64,000 nucleotides of DNA from Lineus longissimus (GCF_910592395.1 NC_088323.1:14433501-14497500), one strand, 5' to 3'; shown: positions 1 to 10,446, numbered from the stretch's first letter. Notes: generated from the letters alone by a model not told the origin. Program-made: numbers and translations.

Positions 1-302
1 AGCTTTAGGACTCTTATTTTCTGTATTTGAAGCCCCAGGGCAGTTCCCCTCATTGGTTGAAATACAGGGATTTATTGTGTACAGGGTCGTAAAAGAGAAA
101 CCCCTAATTTATTCTCGATGGCATTGTCGAGCGCCAATCAGAGAAGGGGACGTCCACAAGTCATGTCTCTCTGAAGCTGAATGTAGGACATTCTTGTCTT
201 TCTTGATCCCGAATGTGATCCGGATTTTAATCCATCTTTCAGGTGAATCATCATCCATTCGACAGATATTTGCAGTGGAAGACCCAATGTCTTAAAAAAA
301 CT

Positions 303-321
303 ATGGCAGCTAAAAATATAG
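303..321 (+). CDS. Exon 1 coding part (start codon)
   Basis: ATG at 303 encodes MAAKNI, then one base of a split codon before a strong donor (G|GTGAGT). An acceptor-like TTTCAG ends at 242, so 243-302 may be 5' untranslated exon. The split codon completes correctly with GG at the start of exon 2 (2444). Confidence 0.4.
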
Positions 322-3300
322 GTGAGTGCTCATTTTGTTATTGTGATCTCGTCTTCGAGTTCTTGTACCGTGCATGCTTTTCACAGTGGAACGTTGTAGT
401 GGTATCCACCCTGACTGAGAAATTCATGGAAACTGTCACATTTACTGAAAATGGAACGATAATAAACAAAGTGTAAGTTTTTTACCCCTCGGCCAGCGGC
501 ATGGCCTAAGGGTATTGTCGTCCTCTGTGGCGTGGGTCTGTCGCTTCTTCGGCGTGGGTCTGTCGGTCCGTCCATCGGGGTGACGGAAACGATCTAACTT
601 GAGACTACTTCGAGATTTTCTTTTCATATGCGGTGAGTGTGCGGCACACCATGTACCAGTAGCCGCTATTTGCTATTGAAAATCACGCATATCCAATTCA
701 CGTTTTCTCCACGGGGAGGGGGGGGGGGGGCTTGTTGAAAACGGACAAATAGCACTTTATCCTTGCAACTGGACGGCATTTTATTAAGTGTGCATTAGAG
801 GTTGCATCTGCTGAGGATACGAGGATACATCACATATCACACGAGTTATTTTCAAGGTCACGGAGGTCAGAGTTAAAATGTTCATCATTGGTCTTTTGCC
901 TAACGACGACGTAAACGCTCTAACTTGAGAGTGCTTCGAGGTTTTCTTTTCATATATGTGCAGCATATCGGTTGGCGCTGTTCACTATTGAAAATCACGT
1001 CTATCCGATTCACGCTTTCACCATCAGAGTGCGTTTGCTGAAAATGGAAACATTGCACTTCCTCCTAAACAACTCAGCGGAATTTCATGAAATTAGTATG
1101 GTATGTGTGTCTGTTAAGCATACATTATATGTTGCACGAGTTTTTCGTTCCACCCAATTTTCAAAGTCACAGAGGTCAACGTTCAAATGTTCCTCATTGG
1201 TCCCTTGACTAACATGACTAATGACGTAAACGCTCTAATTTACTTCAGACTGCTTTAAGATTCTATTTTAATATTGACTAATAATAATAATAATAATAAT
1301 AATTTATTATATTAAACGTGCTTTTGAACGAAAATCATTTGCAAAGCACTGTATAATTTAAAAAACCACACATAGTAAAAGAGAAAATTGTACATAGAGA
1401 TTAAAACATTCATAGAGATTAAAACATTTAGGTGCTGGTGTCGAAGTGTTCAATAAAAAGGTGAGTTTTAAGATGTTTTTTGAAGGCGCTGGTGCCAATG
1501 GGATCACGTATCCAGGCCGGAAGTGCGTTCCACAGCCTGGGTGCCAAGTTCCCCAGGCAACGGTCTCCGAAGACGTCCCTTGTCCGTGGTATGGAAAGGA
1601 GCCATTGGTCCTCGGAAGACCGAAGCCTGCGGTCCGGGGCACGAAGACTGAGGAACTCCTTGAGGTACTCCGGGCTTTGGTCATTATGTAAGACTTGATG
1701 CGTCAGCAGTACTGCCAGTAGCACTTTATACTGGATACGTGATCTCACCGGCAGCCAGTGCAGCTCCTTAAGTACAGGGGTGATGTGTTCCCTCTTTTTG
1801 GTCTTACTTAGAAGCCTAGCAGCTGCATTCTGAACTTTTTGTAGTCTTGAAAGTTCACTATGTGTGTAGCATATCAGTAGGCGCTGTTCGCTATCGATCA
1901 CGTTCACGGTTTCAAAGTTTTCCATAATTTTATCTGTCATTAGTGCATGGCTACATACAGCACACAATTCCAGCATATCTTCTTCAATATGCATCTGCAA
2001 ATGCACTGTTATCAGCATAACGCAATCAACGTACCACCTAATTCAACTTAGTCTTGGGCCGAGTGGTGTCACGTGCTACTGAGCATGGTATTTTTTTGGA
2101 GCTACCTTTATGAACCACCAATCGAAAAATAAGTCAGGCTTTCTGTAAAAACCCTGTTATTCTATAGTCCACGTGGAGAATACTTCCGCAACAACGTGCA
2201 CAACATTCATCCACCCGAGCAAGTGCGTGCTTTTTGGTGTTGTTCCTTGGCTTTTTGTGTGTGGTCGAGGCACTTTCTCCGTTTGATCTGCAGTTTCCCC
2301 TGCTCCTGATTTCCTCTGTAGAAGCACCAGTTGACGCAGGCCTCTGCAGTCCTGAACGTGTCTGCCATTGTTATCCCCCAGGCTTTCTGTGGTTCCAATC
2401 ATGCCAATATAGACAATATCAAATGCAATTTCAAATGTTTCAGGGGCAGAAAAAACGGACAAAAAGTGGCATGCACATCTGCTAAGTAAGTTGGATGGAA
2501 TGCTGACAGTCGAGGAGGTGAGAAAACTGAAGCACCTTCTTGGGACTGCGGAAACGCTCGATCCCGATGAACTGGGGAAGTGCAGTAATTTTTGCGATGT
2601 GTGGAACAGTCTTAAAAGGTATGTGTACCACCAGACAGTGTGTTCACCTGACTTTCGTTATGTAAAAACACTGACGACCTCGCCATAATCCGGTGCAGCA
2701 ATTAGTAACTATCATGATGGTGATGCAAATCTAAAACAGTTTTTTTCGACCCTTGGGTTGGAACCACATAACATTCATAATGCAAAAACCTGAAAATCAA
2801 TTTGGATACAACCGGAATATCATCGTTTTTTTAAATACAGGGCACAAAAGCTGGCAATCGGTGATTACGACGAACTGAGTGAGTGGATGGTGATGCTCAA
2901 ACGCATGGACTGTGTTGGTGTGATCAATGACCACAAGGGCAGAATAGAAGATTACCGTACAAAGCAGGTAACCCCGACTTATTTTTATGGTGAATAACTA
3001 CATGTACACCACTTTCTTCTAAAACTTCATTTTCCTTATCAGAGGTGTTGACCCGCACCATTTTTTACTGATATTCAATATAAAATCCCGATTGTGACGG
3101 AGTTTTGTTTAAGAAGAAAATATAAACTCTATTGGCTTATCTTTTGTTTTCTTCGGATAAAAATAATATTTCATGAACTAACTTCTAGTATATTCTAAAT
3201 TTTACTTCGTTCCTGACTTACTGAAATTTTTTTTTTGTTCAAATTCCTGCCCAGCAAGGGTCAATAATTATTTGGCACGAGTTGGGGTCGCGCTCAGATA

Positions 3301-5761
3301 ATATTTTGGATGTAAGTCTCATCAACTTTTCGATTAGCTGCATCGACATGCCCTGCCTGCGGAAAATCGGGAATTTCGAAAACAAATCGGTCATCTCCAA
3401 GTTCTGTGAGGCTGTCTTTCTAGGTGAAAGAATTATACAATCTTGATGACTTAGGCGATATGAATGAGTACCACGAAGATCAAACCATTGTGGTGCTTGT
3501 GCCTTAGCAACACTGTAAAATTTAAACCACCTAGCGTCGAGGTTTGATCACTTGACAGCCCGATGGTGTTGCTTTCGTCCAAGTAGCATAGAGAGAAAGC
3601 TGTGTACCCTTGGGTTCACACTGTCGCCTTGGGGGGGGGGGGGGGTAATCACTTTCATCCACCGCGCTAAAACAACGTCATGAGCTTACATGTACTGCAG
3701 GGCTGGCGAATCGAAACGTTCAGGAGAAATGTCGTGTTGGTGACTTCAGAAGATTGATCATACAAACTGATGATTTTGTTTAATATCTTGGGTTATTCAT
3801 TGATGATAGTTGTTTGTAATATTTTTATCAGCCATTCGTTTATTTTGTCCTCGTCGTCCTTTTGATAAATATATAATGAACAAAGTAATGCAACGCCCAC
3901 TGGGTAAGTCATAAAACCACGCCTTCCATCAAGAACTTACGATAATGTTTCCCAATTACCACAAATACTTACACAAAAGCTGGCAACATTTGAAGTGCTC
4001 AGCAGTCACACCGGTTATGGTACAATGATGGTGTGGTCACAGAGAAAAAGACTTCGCCCCCAAATTAAAAACCTTTTATTCTTTTTCGTTGCATCTCTCA
4101 CAGTCTCAGAAAACGCCCGTCGGTAGGCCTTCAGATGGCGCAGCGCCTAAAACTACGGCAAGTGATGAGAAAGAATGCTCTCAGGTAAACTCCTCACTTC
4201 TTCCGAATATTTATATCGGCCATTCGTTTATTTTGTCCTCGTCGTCCTTTTGATAAATATATAATGAACAAAGTAATGCAACGCCCACTGGGTAAGTCAT
4301 AAAACCACGCCTTCCATCAAGAACTTACGATAATGTTTCCCAATTACCACAAATAGCGTCCTATTGTTTGGTGGGGGGGGGGGGGGGGGGTAGCAATTGC
4401 CAAGTCCTGAGATATTTATAACTTCTTTGTGAAATCCTGTCCGTGTGCCAGTTCTTAAGGAGCTGTGGTCCTTCAGGGGGAAATTGTTTACAGTTTATTT
4501 TACAAGCATTATTACTATGATGTGAGTTTTGAGGGCAAAGCCGAAACTAAAAGCATTGAAGGCATCAAGCTCATCACATAGTGAATGATATGGGTTCCGC
4601 TTCGGAAAAAAATATCATTTTGGAAACCGAAAATGTAATTTCCTGACCCAGCAGAAATAGTTCCAAGCGGAAGTGTTGCCAACGATTTGACACCTTGCAT
4701 TTTTGTCTGAAGTAAACAATTAAATGGGAGGGGTGGCTACTTACGCAGGCAATTAGGCTAGTAGGCTATATTTTAGAGGGAGAGCAAGACATGGGAATGT
4801 TACAATCATGCACCATCAGTCTTTTCTTTTACAAATGTCGACCTAATCTTGCGACATTACAATTGATAACTATAATGGCGTAATTACAAGCGGGTTGGCA
4901 CTTAAACTTGATCAAAGACACAATGGGGACTTTTGGACCCAACGTTAAGCGAGAAGGACTGTCATCACAAGTGGCTGATACGCTCTTCGTTGTGGTATTA
5001 GGGATCCATTAAAGTGTTAATACAACATGATAAATAAAGTCTGTACATTGTTTTGATCGAAATGTTTGACTTATTCTAAAAAAACACGTTCACGACCCCC
5101 CTTGATCCGCCTGCCATTCTAACCAATTCTGATATGCCAATGGAAAAAAAAACGCCTCGGAGTCTGTTCCGGTGACCATCGGATCACCATTCATGAGTAT
5201 GACCTAGACCGTGCCAGTTCGAACCCTGTACATCTTTTGAACCCACTCCACAGGAACGCGGAAATAAGAGCTCAATAGCCCCCAAATCGACTGGCAAAGT
5301 CATCTCAAAATGTCTTTTTCAAAATTCCAACTGCTTTGCATAGTGGGAATATTATATTTCATCATGACATACAGCAGTAATCTTTAATATCTACCTGTTC
5401 GCCGATAATTGGAAAAGTTTCAGAAACTTTAGAAACTTTAGAAACCTGTGTGTTTGTCAGTCGATTTGGGGGCTATTGAGCTCTTATTAGTTCCATGTGT
5501 GCCTGTGCCCTCTCGGGAATGTTTGGATATCAGTACCCAACTGCTGTTGGTTCAATATTACAAATATATCGTGTTAAATGTATTTTTCTTCTTTTGAAAG
5601 CTTCGGGAATAGGACGCTATGAAGTATATATCACACTTAATTTTCAGAGTCGGGGTAAATCTCTAGTCAAAGCCGCCGGAGACGGAGATACTGCATCAGT
5701 CCTCAAATTGCTATCAGATGGAGCAGATGTAGACTATATAGACTATGAGATAATGGATAAG
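303..5761 (+). CDS. Putative DED-ankyrin protein gene, 5' part, six-exon model
   Basis: Six exons (303-321, 2444-2618, 2841-2967, 3255-3311, 4104-4184, 5648-5761) join in one open frame with GT..AG borders and compatible phases: exon 1 ends in phase 1, exon 2 in phase 2, the others in phase 0. The start is ATG at 303 (MAAKNI), after an A-rich leader. Residues about 10-110 look like a death-effector-type six-helix domain (LTVEEVRKLKHLL, then a second half containing ELSEWMVMLKRM). A short hydrophilic linker follows, then one ankyrin-like unit (LVKAAGDGDTASVLKLLSDG). Proteins of this kind are usually intracellular adaptors in death or immune signalling; that role is inferred from domain type only. 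The next ankyrin exons downstream (6.4-6.8 kb) are degenerate, so the 3' half may be lost or lie elsewhere. Exons 1 and 4 are short and the least certain. No transcript evidence is available here. Confidence 0.5.
588..1950. repeat. Three ~320-bp direct repeat units, third one interrupted
   Basis: Units start near 588, 914 and 1229 (period about 315-326 bp). They share AACG.TCTAA.TTGAGA, a TTTTCTTTTCATAT block, and GCTGTTC.CTATTGAAAATC. The third unit is split by the LINE scrap at 1263-1856 and resumes as GTAGCATATCAGTAGGCGCT. The units also contain CAAGGTCACGGAGGTCA, which recurs in the CGT-rich element at 38460-39628, and the upstream 480-580 stretch has GTCGTCC/GGTCCGTCC runs. They probably derive from that element family. 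A poly-G tract (about 711-730) lies in the first unit. Confidence 0.7.
1263..1856 (-). mobile_element. LINE 3' fragment (CR1/L2/Jockey-like), RT C-terminal end
   Basis: On the minus strand the reading contains the C-terminal hallmarks of CR1/L2/Jockey-type reverse transcriptase proteins: LQKVQNAAARLLSKTKKREH, ITPVLKELHWLPVRSRIQYK, APRLWNALPAWIRD and FKKHLKTHLF. The 3' side (plus-strand 1275-1305) ends in a (TAA)n run, the usual short microsatellite tail of such elements. The element is heavily 5'-truncated at about 1856 and sits inside the third copy of a local 320-bp repeat. It is a dead insertion. Confidence 0.85.
1951..2443. other. Intron 1 remainder, no gene seen
   Basis: Intron sequence of the DED-ankyrin model. 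Several short open stretches occur on both strands, but none shows a recognisable domain or sustained codon pattern. Confidence 0.5.
2444..2618 (+). CDS. Exon 2: first half of DED-like domain
   Basis: Acceptor TGTTTCAG ends at 2443 and donor AG|GTATGT starts at 2619. It encodes AEKTDKKWHAHLLSKLDG and continues LTVEEVRKLKHLLGTAETL, an amphipathic helix pair like DED helices 1-3. It is open throughout and ends in phase 2. Confidence 0.6.
2841..2967 (+). CDS. Exon 3: second half of DED-like domain
   Basis: Acceptor AAATACAG ends at 2840 and donor CAG|GTAACC starts at 2968. The first base completes an Arg codon split from exon 2. It encodes KLAIGDYDELSEWMVMLKRM and on to a charged end (RIEDYRTKQ), consistent with DED helices 4-6. 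It ends in phase 0. Confidence 0.6.
3255..3311 (+). CDS. Exon 4 (tentative, 19 codons)
   Basis: A 57-nt open stretch lies between acceptor CCTGCCCAG and the strong donor T|GTAAGTC. Phase 0 on both sides keeps the frame. It encodes GSIIIWHELGSRSDNILD, with no recognisable domain. It could be an alternative exon or a chance reading. Confidence 0.35.
3831..3967. repeat. 137-bp perfect direct repeat, copy 1
   Basis: Identical base for base, without indels, to 4219-4355 (constant offset 388). Starts GCCATTCGTTTATTTTGTCC and ends AATTACCACAAATA. It lies upstream of putative exon 5. The flanks differ, so this is not a simple tandem array. Confidence 0.95.
4104..4184 (+). CDS. Exon 5: hydrophilic linker
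   Basis: An 81-nt exon between acceptor TCTCACAG and donor CAG|GTAAAC, phase 0 on both sides. It encodes a Ser/Thr/Lys-rich linker beginning SQKTPVGRPSDGAAPK, typical of the stretch between a death-fold domain and repeats. The exon lies between two identical 137-bp direct repeats (3831-3967, 4219-4355). Confidence 0.45.
4219..4355. repeat. 137-bp perfect direct repeat, copy 2
   Basis: Second identical copy of 3831-3967, downstream of putative exon 5. It is followed by a long poly-G run (about 4371-4390); another poly-G run lies at about 3630-3646. Confidence 0.95.
5263..5488. mobile_element. 226-bp MITE-like element with 31-bp perfect inverted ends
   Basis: Left arm 5263-5293 (AATAAGAGCTCAATAGCCCC and on) is the exact reverse complement of right arm 5458-5488. 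The 164-bp centre is AT-rich, with a triple AGAAACTT-type repeat near 5420-5445, and encodes nothing. A clear target duplication is not visible. It lies in the intron just upstream of the ankyrin exon at 5648. Confidence 0.75.
5648..5761 (+). CDS. Exon 6: ankyrin-like unit
   Basis: Acceptor AATTTTCAG ends at 5647 and donor AAG|GTAAGA starts at 5762; 38 codons, phase 0. The core LVKAAGDGDTASVLKLLSDG followed by ADVDYID matches the ankyrin pattern of a first, capping repeat (L..AA..GD...V..LL..GADVD). It should be followed by a 99-nt exon such as the intact one at 16512-16610, but locally only broken versions are found. Confidence 0.6.
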
Positions 5762-6460
5762 GTAAGAAGTAGCTTGTCGGTAACCGCTACCTTAATTGTT
5801 GTCTCTCAGTGCGCATTATCCTGAGCTTCAGGTTTTTGATACCGGTCCTACCTCGTGTCGAGAGACGAAGTATACTGAAAACCACTGGTGCTAGGATGAG
5901 CTGAACTGTGATGCCTATTTAGGGGAAAACTAGGACAATGGTCTAATGTTACAACATTTCTGTAGCAGGCGATGTTTGAGCAGAAATTTGTTATTGTAAT
6001 ATGTGCGTGCTACGCACCAACTTACTGCATGGAAACGTTCGTTCTTGGATGATCAACTACATTACTCGATCTATGCTCCTTCCGTGCTGCATACTTGATT
6101 CATTGAGAATCGTTCATTTCAAGCTGATGAATGCAATTCAAGTGGTAAAATATATAAATACCGCAATATGTTGTCCCTGTGAGCGAATTGCTGATCATTA
6201 AGTTTTCAGAGAATCAGGCTTGGTACCTATGGTACAGACTATATCGCCGATTCTTGTTTCCTACCACCAGTAATACCTCAATCACTGTAAATTCGTTCAC
6301 CAATCAACACCGACGCGACATACAGTTAGCCAAACTTCTGGATATCAGAAAAAAATAAATCTTGATCGTTTTTGTTTTAAGATTTCGTGAATAACCTTGT
6401 TTCGCGAAATTGAAAATCGTGAAACATTTTTTATCAGAAAACCGAAATCGCCTGCTAAAT

Positions 6461-6542
6461 CGGTCACCTTGATGTCGTAGATGCTATCATTATAATTATT
6501 GAAAGGTGGCGCAGACATGAAGAAGTTGACAACGAGGAAAAG
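6461..6542 (+). pseudogene. Degenerate ankyrin exon copy
   Basis: Reads CGGTCACCTTGATGTCGTAG onward, matching the ankyrin core GHLDVVDAL of the intact exon at 16512-16610. It has an AT-rich expansion in the middle of the helix and ends with the conserved donor context AAAAG|GTAACACA. The acceptor and the first ~25 nt are lost. Confidence 0.7.
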
Positions 6543-6724
6543 GTAACACATCAGAAAGTCCCTTTCTTCGTAACGTTAGCTTTCTCATATCATTAGATGA
6601 AAAAGCAAAGTATGTTGTTGTTGAATGAGATAACAAGTTTGAATGTCTTGAAATCATCTACACCTAAGACTCTTACCTTTTGATGTATTTCGATATTTGG
6701 TTGTCGACAGTGTGTCTGTCTTGT

Positions 6725-6812
6725 GGCGCTTATGTTCGCCTCCAGGAACTGTCACCTTCATGCCGTAATCGCTCTATTGAACGTTGGAGCAGAGGTTGGC
6801 CAAAAAATGAAG
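6725..6812 (+). pseudogene. Degenerate ankyrin exon copy lacking its acceptor
   Basis: Upstream intron sequence (TTTCGATATTTGGTTGTCGACAGTGTGTCTGTCTTGT) matches that before the intact exon at 16512, but the GTTTCAGGACGGCTTGACT segment is deleted. The rest keeps GTCACCTTCATG and TCTATTGAACGTTGGAGCAG, and ends AAG|GTAACACACC. It is a broken tandem duplicate of the same ankyrin exon. Confidence 0.7.
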
Positions 6813-7070
6813 GTAACACACCAATAGTTCCATTCATCCTAGCTAAGCTTTCTAAAATAATAAGATAAAAAAACAAGAACAAATGTTTTAATTGTTGAAC
6901 GAGATAACTACATGTGTTTTAAATCTCTTGAAATCATCTTACACCTCAGACCTAGAGGTTCCCGAGTGACTCTGTGCATCTCCCATCTCACGTTGACGAT
7001 AGAGTAATACGGGGGGGGATGACATTCGGCATCGAGAAACAAGAGATGACAAAAAAACAGAAGGAGCAAA

Positions 7071-7541
7071 ATGAAGGGGGAGGGGGCGATAAAAAGCAAA
7101 AACGTTCCCAGTGCCCAGATAATTATATACCACGTCCACGACACCTTTAATGTTTCTCGCACAATCATAGGCCTGCAACTCTGGCAAACATTTTTCACAA
7201 ACCTCATTGACCCTGATGTTTTAGTGATAATCCGGCATATAAATCCATTAGCTTTACCCAATGATGAACTCAAACTTCAACTCGCGTATTCGCTTGTTCA
7301 CCGACCAGCTGAACTTGGTAACATAACTGATCGTGCGTCGTGGCGGAATTCCTCGGATGCCACAGATCGACCTGTTGCTGCTACACACCTGCTGCTGCAG
7401 GAAACATCGTCATCATCTTCGTCATCGAACTCTATCAGAAGACTAGAAATGGATAAATCTGCCACTCCGACCAAAGCCACGCCAGGCGAGACTGATTCCC
7501 CACCCCCTCCACGCATTGAAACTCTCCTTGCAAGGAGCTGA
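7071..7541 (+). pseudogene. Serine-rich C-terminal module, paralog copy 1a
   Basis: An open frame ends at TGA 7541. Its C-terminal half (HRPAELGNITDRASWRNSS, then RPVAATHLLLQETSSSSS, RRLEMDKSA and a proline run) is nearly the same as parts of 17903-18433 and 21670-21942. The N-terminal part (LWQTFFTNLIDPDVLVIIRH and on) has no parallel in the other copies and no domain I recognise. The poly-Ser and Pro runs indicate a disordered tail. It sits before its coiled-coil partner (7680-7870), reversed relative to the order in the other copies, so this copy is rearranged. Confidence 0.5.
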
Positions 7542-7679
7542 TTTACATGAGCTTCATAGCTAACAATGTTCGGTAGCGTTACAGCAGCGCAAAGACATGA
7601 GCAAACAAACTGCATGTAGTAACGAAATACTAACGTACAATGCTATCGTGACTTCTGCTCAAAATATCAAAAACTGACG

Positions 7680-8165
7680 CCGTTAGCGACATTCTGCAGA
7701 CTCAACTTAACGGGTTAAAACACGAGAACAGCGTCCTTGAGTCTGAGTTAGACAAAAAGAATAAAGATATCTGTGAAATAAAGGGAAAAGAAAACCGAAC
7801 AGCTTAGAAAAAAGTGTAACGAGTATAACTCACTAAGGCGAGACTAAATCAATCTTGCATTTGAACGTAATCAAGGACATTTGGGTGTCTCGAAAATTCG
7901 TAATGATCTGAAGCAACTGAACAAAGCAGACGTCAGTGCGATCGAGATGCCAGACACGAACAGGGAGTTAAATGACATTTGGAAAAATATGAAATATTTA
8001 CGTTCAAAACAGAACTCCTTTGATCGAGATATTCAAAACCGGTAATACGAATAAGGGCTCCTGTGCAAATCAGATGGGAAATCCACTTGATTCGCCTCAC
8101 CAACAACCTGAACTGGATATCATAACACTCAGATTTAGGAAAGGCATAATTCCCCGCTACGAGCA
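7680..8165 (+). pseudogene. Coiled-coil module, paralog copy 1b (broken)
   Basis: Plus-strand reading gives LQTQLNGLKHENSVLESELD followed by KKNKDICEIKGKENR, a heptad-rich coiled coil, then stops. After a frame change it gives LKQLNKADVSAIEMPDTNRE-like sequence. Closely related copies lie at 17690-18520 and 21046-21942. The piece ends at a conserved non-coding flank (GGAAAGGCATAATTCCCCGC) that also follows copies at 22045 and 36012. It is degenerate in this copy. Confidence 0.6.
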
Positions 8166-8334
8166 TTGGTTAATCAATTAAAAGATGATTATTTGATCCA
8201 TTTTTAATAGTTCACCGTGATTGGCCTGTACTGGACTCTATCCAATCATCCAGGGTGGTCTATAATCGAGGCTGTTGTTTTGATACTACACGTATAACTC
8301 ACTGTTGTAATGTTCGGGAATTAGCTGGAGATGA

Positions 8335-8390
8335 ACTTCGACTTCAATATTTTATTCCTAAAGTCAGTAATTGAATGCTGGGGTAACTAA
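8335..8390 (+). pseudogene. C-terminal scrap of uncharacterised family 2
   Basis: Encodes LEMNFDFNILFLKSVIECWG plus stop, matching the C-terminus of the copies at 15776-15979 and 52579-52822. The following ~45 bp (CCAGCTCCTGCACTTGTCAC and on) are also shared, so this is a duplicated gene end. Confidence 0.7.
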
Positions 8391-9215
8391 CTTTTCACAT
8401 GGGGCCAGCTCCTGCACTTGTCACTTGTCGGAGTGACCACATGCATGAATTCATAAGGAGGCTTGGGTTATCTGTTCATATGATTACAAGAAGCAAACTC
8501 AAAATTGTAAGTGTTCATCATCATATGCGAATGAAAAAAATACATGTGATAGCCAGTGACGTCATCGATATTTATGTTAATTGTCAGTACCTATTCACAG
8601 AGCTTTTATTTTTTTATGGTTTCCAGGGGTTAATTAGAGGACCACCGGAAGTGGGGAGCTCATTGACCCCTGGAAATGGAGGTTGCATAGGCCTCGGCTC
8701 CACATCATTGGTATTCACCTGCTATGAACCGCGGGTTGTTTTAGGGTGTTTGCTTACTGTGGGGTCGGGACAATTTGGGTGAAATGAAATGATATGTCTG
8801 GGGGTTGTGATGTTGTCTTGTTTTAATATGCGTAAAAAGGTCGATGTGTGATATGGAGCACTCCGCGCCGACCCAAGTGTTTACAAATCGAACATGATGA
8901 TTTAGGGGGATGATTTTCCTACAAATTACTTACACTATACGCGTTTTTGGCCAAAACGACCGGAAAACTCAAACTACACCACTCTTCAAAGTGGTCTCGA
9001 GTTATTTTGACGAACTATTTCGCGAATGGTGAAGAGGCGATGGCTTGTAACGAACTTAGTACAACAAGTGCCGCGAGCATAGTGGGTGGCAGCACCAGAC
9101 GGAAGAAGTAGTTCGCCTAGGGTTTTTTCGGTGTACTCCATTGACGTATTGTTTCAATGCGTACATATGTGGCTCTCCTCGGGTTTGGTCGGTCAGTAAG
9201 GGAAGGTTCATATTC
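8391..9215. other. No recognised gene
   Basis: Apart from the shared 3' flank of family 2 (to about 8455), no domain is seen. A possible 23-codon ORF starts at 9040 (MACNELSTTSAASIVGGS). An open stretch 8399-8782 has no recognisable similarity. Confidence 0.4.
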
Positions 9216-9245
9216 CTACGTCTGTGGGGAGGTTAGCAATACATT

Positions 9246-9353
9246 TGAATAGGCGAAACAGGAATTAGGCGAAACAGGAATAGGCGAAACAGGAATAGGC
9301 GGAACAGGAATAGGCGAAACAGGAATAGGCGAAACAGGAATAGGCGAAACAGG
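9246..9353. repeat. 15-bp minisatellite GCGAAACAGGAATAG, locus 1
   Basis: About seven units of GCGAAACAGGAATAG with rare single-base changes (GCGGAACAGG, GAATTAGG). The same repeat, with shared flanks TCTGTGGGGAGGTTAGCA on one side and CAGGCATAAACC on the other, occurs at 47394-47592 and 48437-48535. Confidence 0.95.
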
Positions 9354-9410
9354 CATAAACCGTTTTTTCGACACCCTCCGCACGGACTCCACTCGTTCCG
9401 GAACACTCAC

Positions 9411-10225
9411 TTACTTGTTAATCTGCAGTGGTTAGCCTGTTTTCATTGCAGTAAAGAAATGATAATCGGGATTTTATATTATATTTTATATTTGCCCCGG
9501 GTATTCATATAGGGAGCTGTGCGCTACTTTGCGCCCAGTGCTTGGGACGGGTGAGGCGGTTTTGTTATTATGTGACGTGTATCACGTGATTATTTCCCAT
9601 ACGGTACTTAGAAAAATTAAGAGCGATTAACAACGTAAGGTGAAAGAGAACGACCAAAATAAAGGGGGAAAATTGCGGAAATGGATGAATGCTTTAAACA
9701 TATAGTGGCCCCAATACTTTCCCGGCTTATTTTTGTATAATCCCACACTTTTGATTTAATAGATGGCCCCATATGCAAATCAGACCTGCTGAAAAGGCCC
9801 CTTATGTTAATGAGTATGCCCATACATAGAAAGAACAAAAAATGCTATTTCTCCGAGCTCGCTGCAAAGGTTACCCATTTAACCCGGCGAGGACCATCTC
9901 CATATCCACCACGACTTTCAGGAAAAGTTTCGAGGTCATCCGATCTGAACTGACGGAGGAGATGTGTGACAAACTATTTCAGCTCTACGTCCATTATAGT
10001 AGTGATTGTTTCTTGAAGTCCCACGAGAGGTGGAGACGGTTGCGTTTTTTCTTGTCCTCAAGCTGGCCATTTGAATATAATAGCAGGTTTCAGGTTGGAT
10101 CATATTCGCGAACTGATACCTATCCTGGTCCTGATCCCGGAAACGGGATAGACGAATCTGATTAAAACATTTGGCCGTGCTGCTGTAAATGTAAACTTGC
10201 GATGTCATTTAGCTGTCCATCCGCC
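9411..10225. other. No recognised gene
   Basis: Contains an open stretch of 107 codons (9842-10165) without a recognisable domain. Its frame is not supported by splice sites or paralogs in this window. Confidence 0.4.
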
Positions 10226-10366
10226 TGTCTGTAGGACCGATAGGGCAAGAAACTCATTTATCCCCTCTGTTTGTTCAATTAGTGGAACGATTTACCCGCC
10301 GACATAAAAGAGTCACCTTCTTTCAAGACAAGATATAAAATAGACTACTTCAAACAACGGAGCTGG
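10226..10366 (+). mobile_element. LINE RT C-terminal scrap
   Basis: One frame reads WNDLPADIKESPSFKTRYKI then DYFKQRSWS, the typical end of CR1/Jockey-like LINE proteins (W..LP..IK....FK...K.). A frame shift separates it from upstream NSFIPSV. It is followed by two small duplications (GGAGCTGGTCAC x2 at about 10360-10385; TACCCTACACAGTCGTT x2 at about 10395-10432). Confidence 0.6.
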
Positions 10367-10446
10367 TCACGGAGCTGGTCACGGCTTACGTAAATACCCT
10401 ACACAGTCGTTGATACCCTACACAGTCGTTTTAGACTTGGTTAAAC

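Noticed and set aside
243-476. 77-codon ORF at the window start
   Set aside because: Only the short stretch before the donor at 322 fits the gene model; the rest is read-through into the intron.
8399-8782. 127-codon ORF
   Set aside because: Its beginning is the non-coding 3' flank shared by family-2 copies, and the rest has no recognisable feature.
9246-9353. CRISPR-like regular repeat
   Set aside because: Units are contiguous 15-mers without spacers, in a eukaryotic context; it is a minisatellite.
9842-10165. 107-codon ORF
   Set aside because: No recognisable domain, paralog or splice signal; length alone is not enough in a window of this size.
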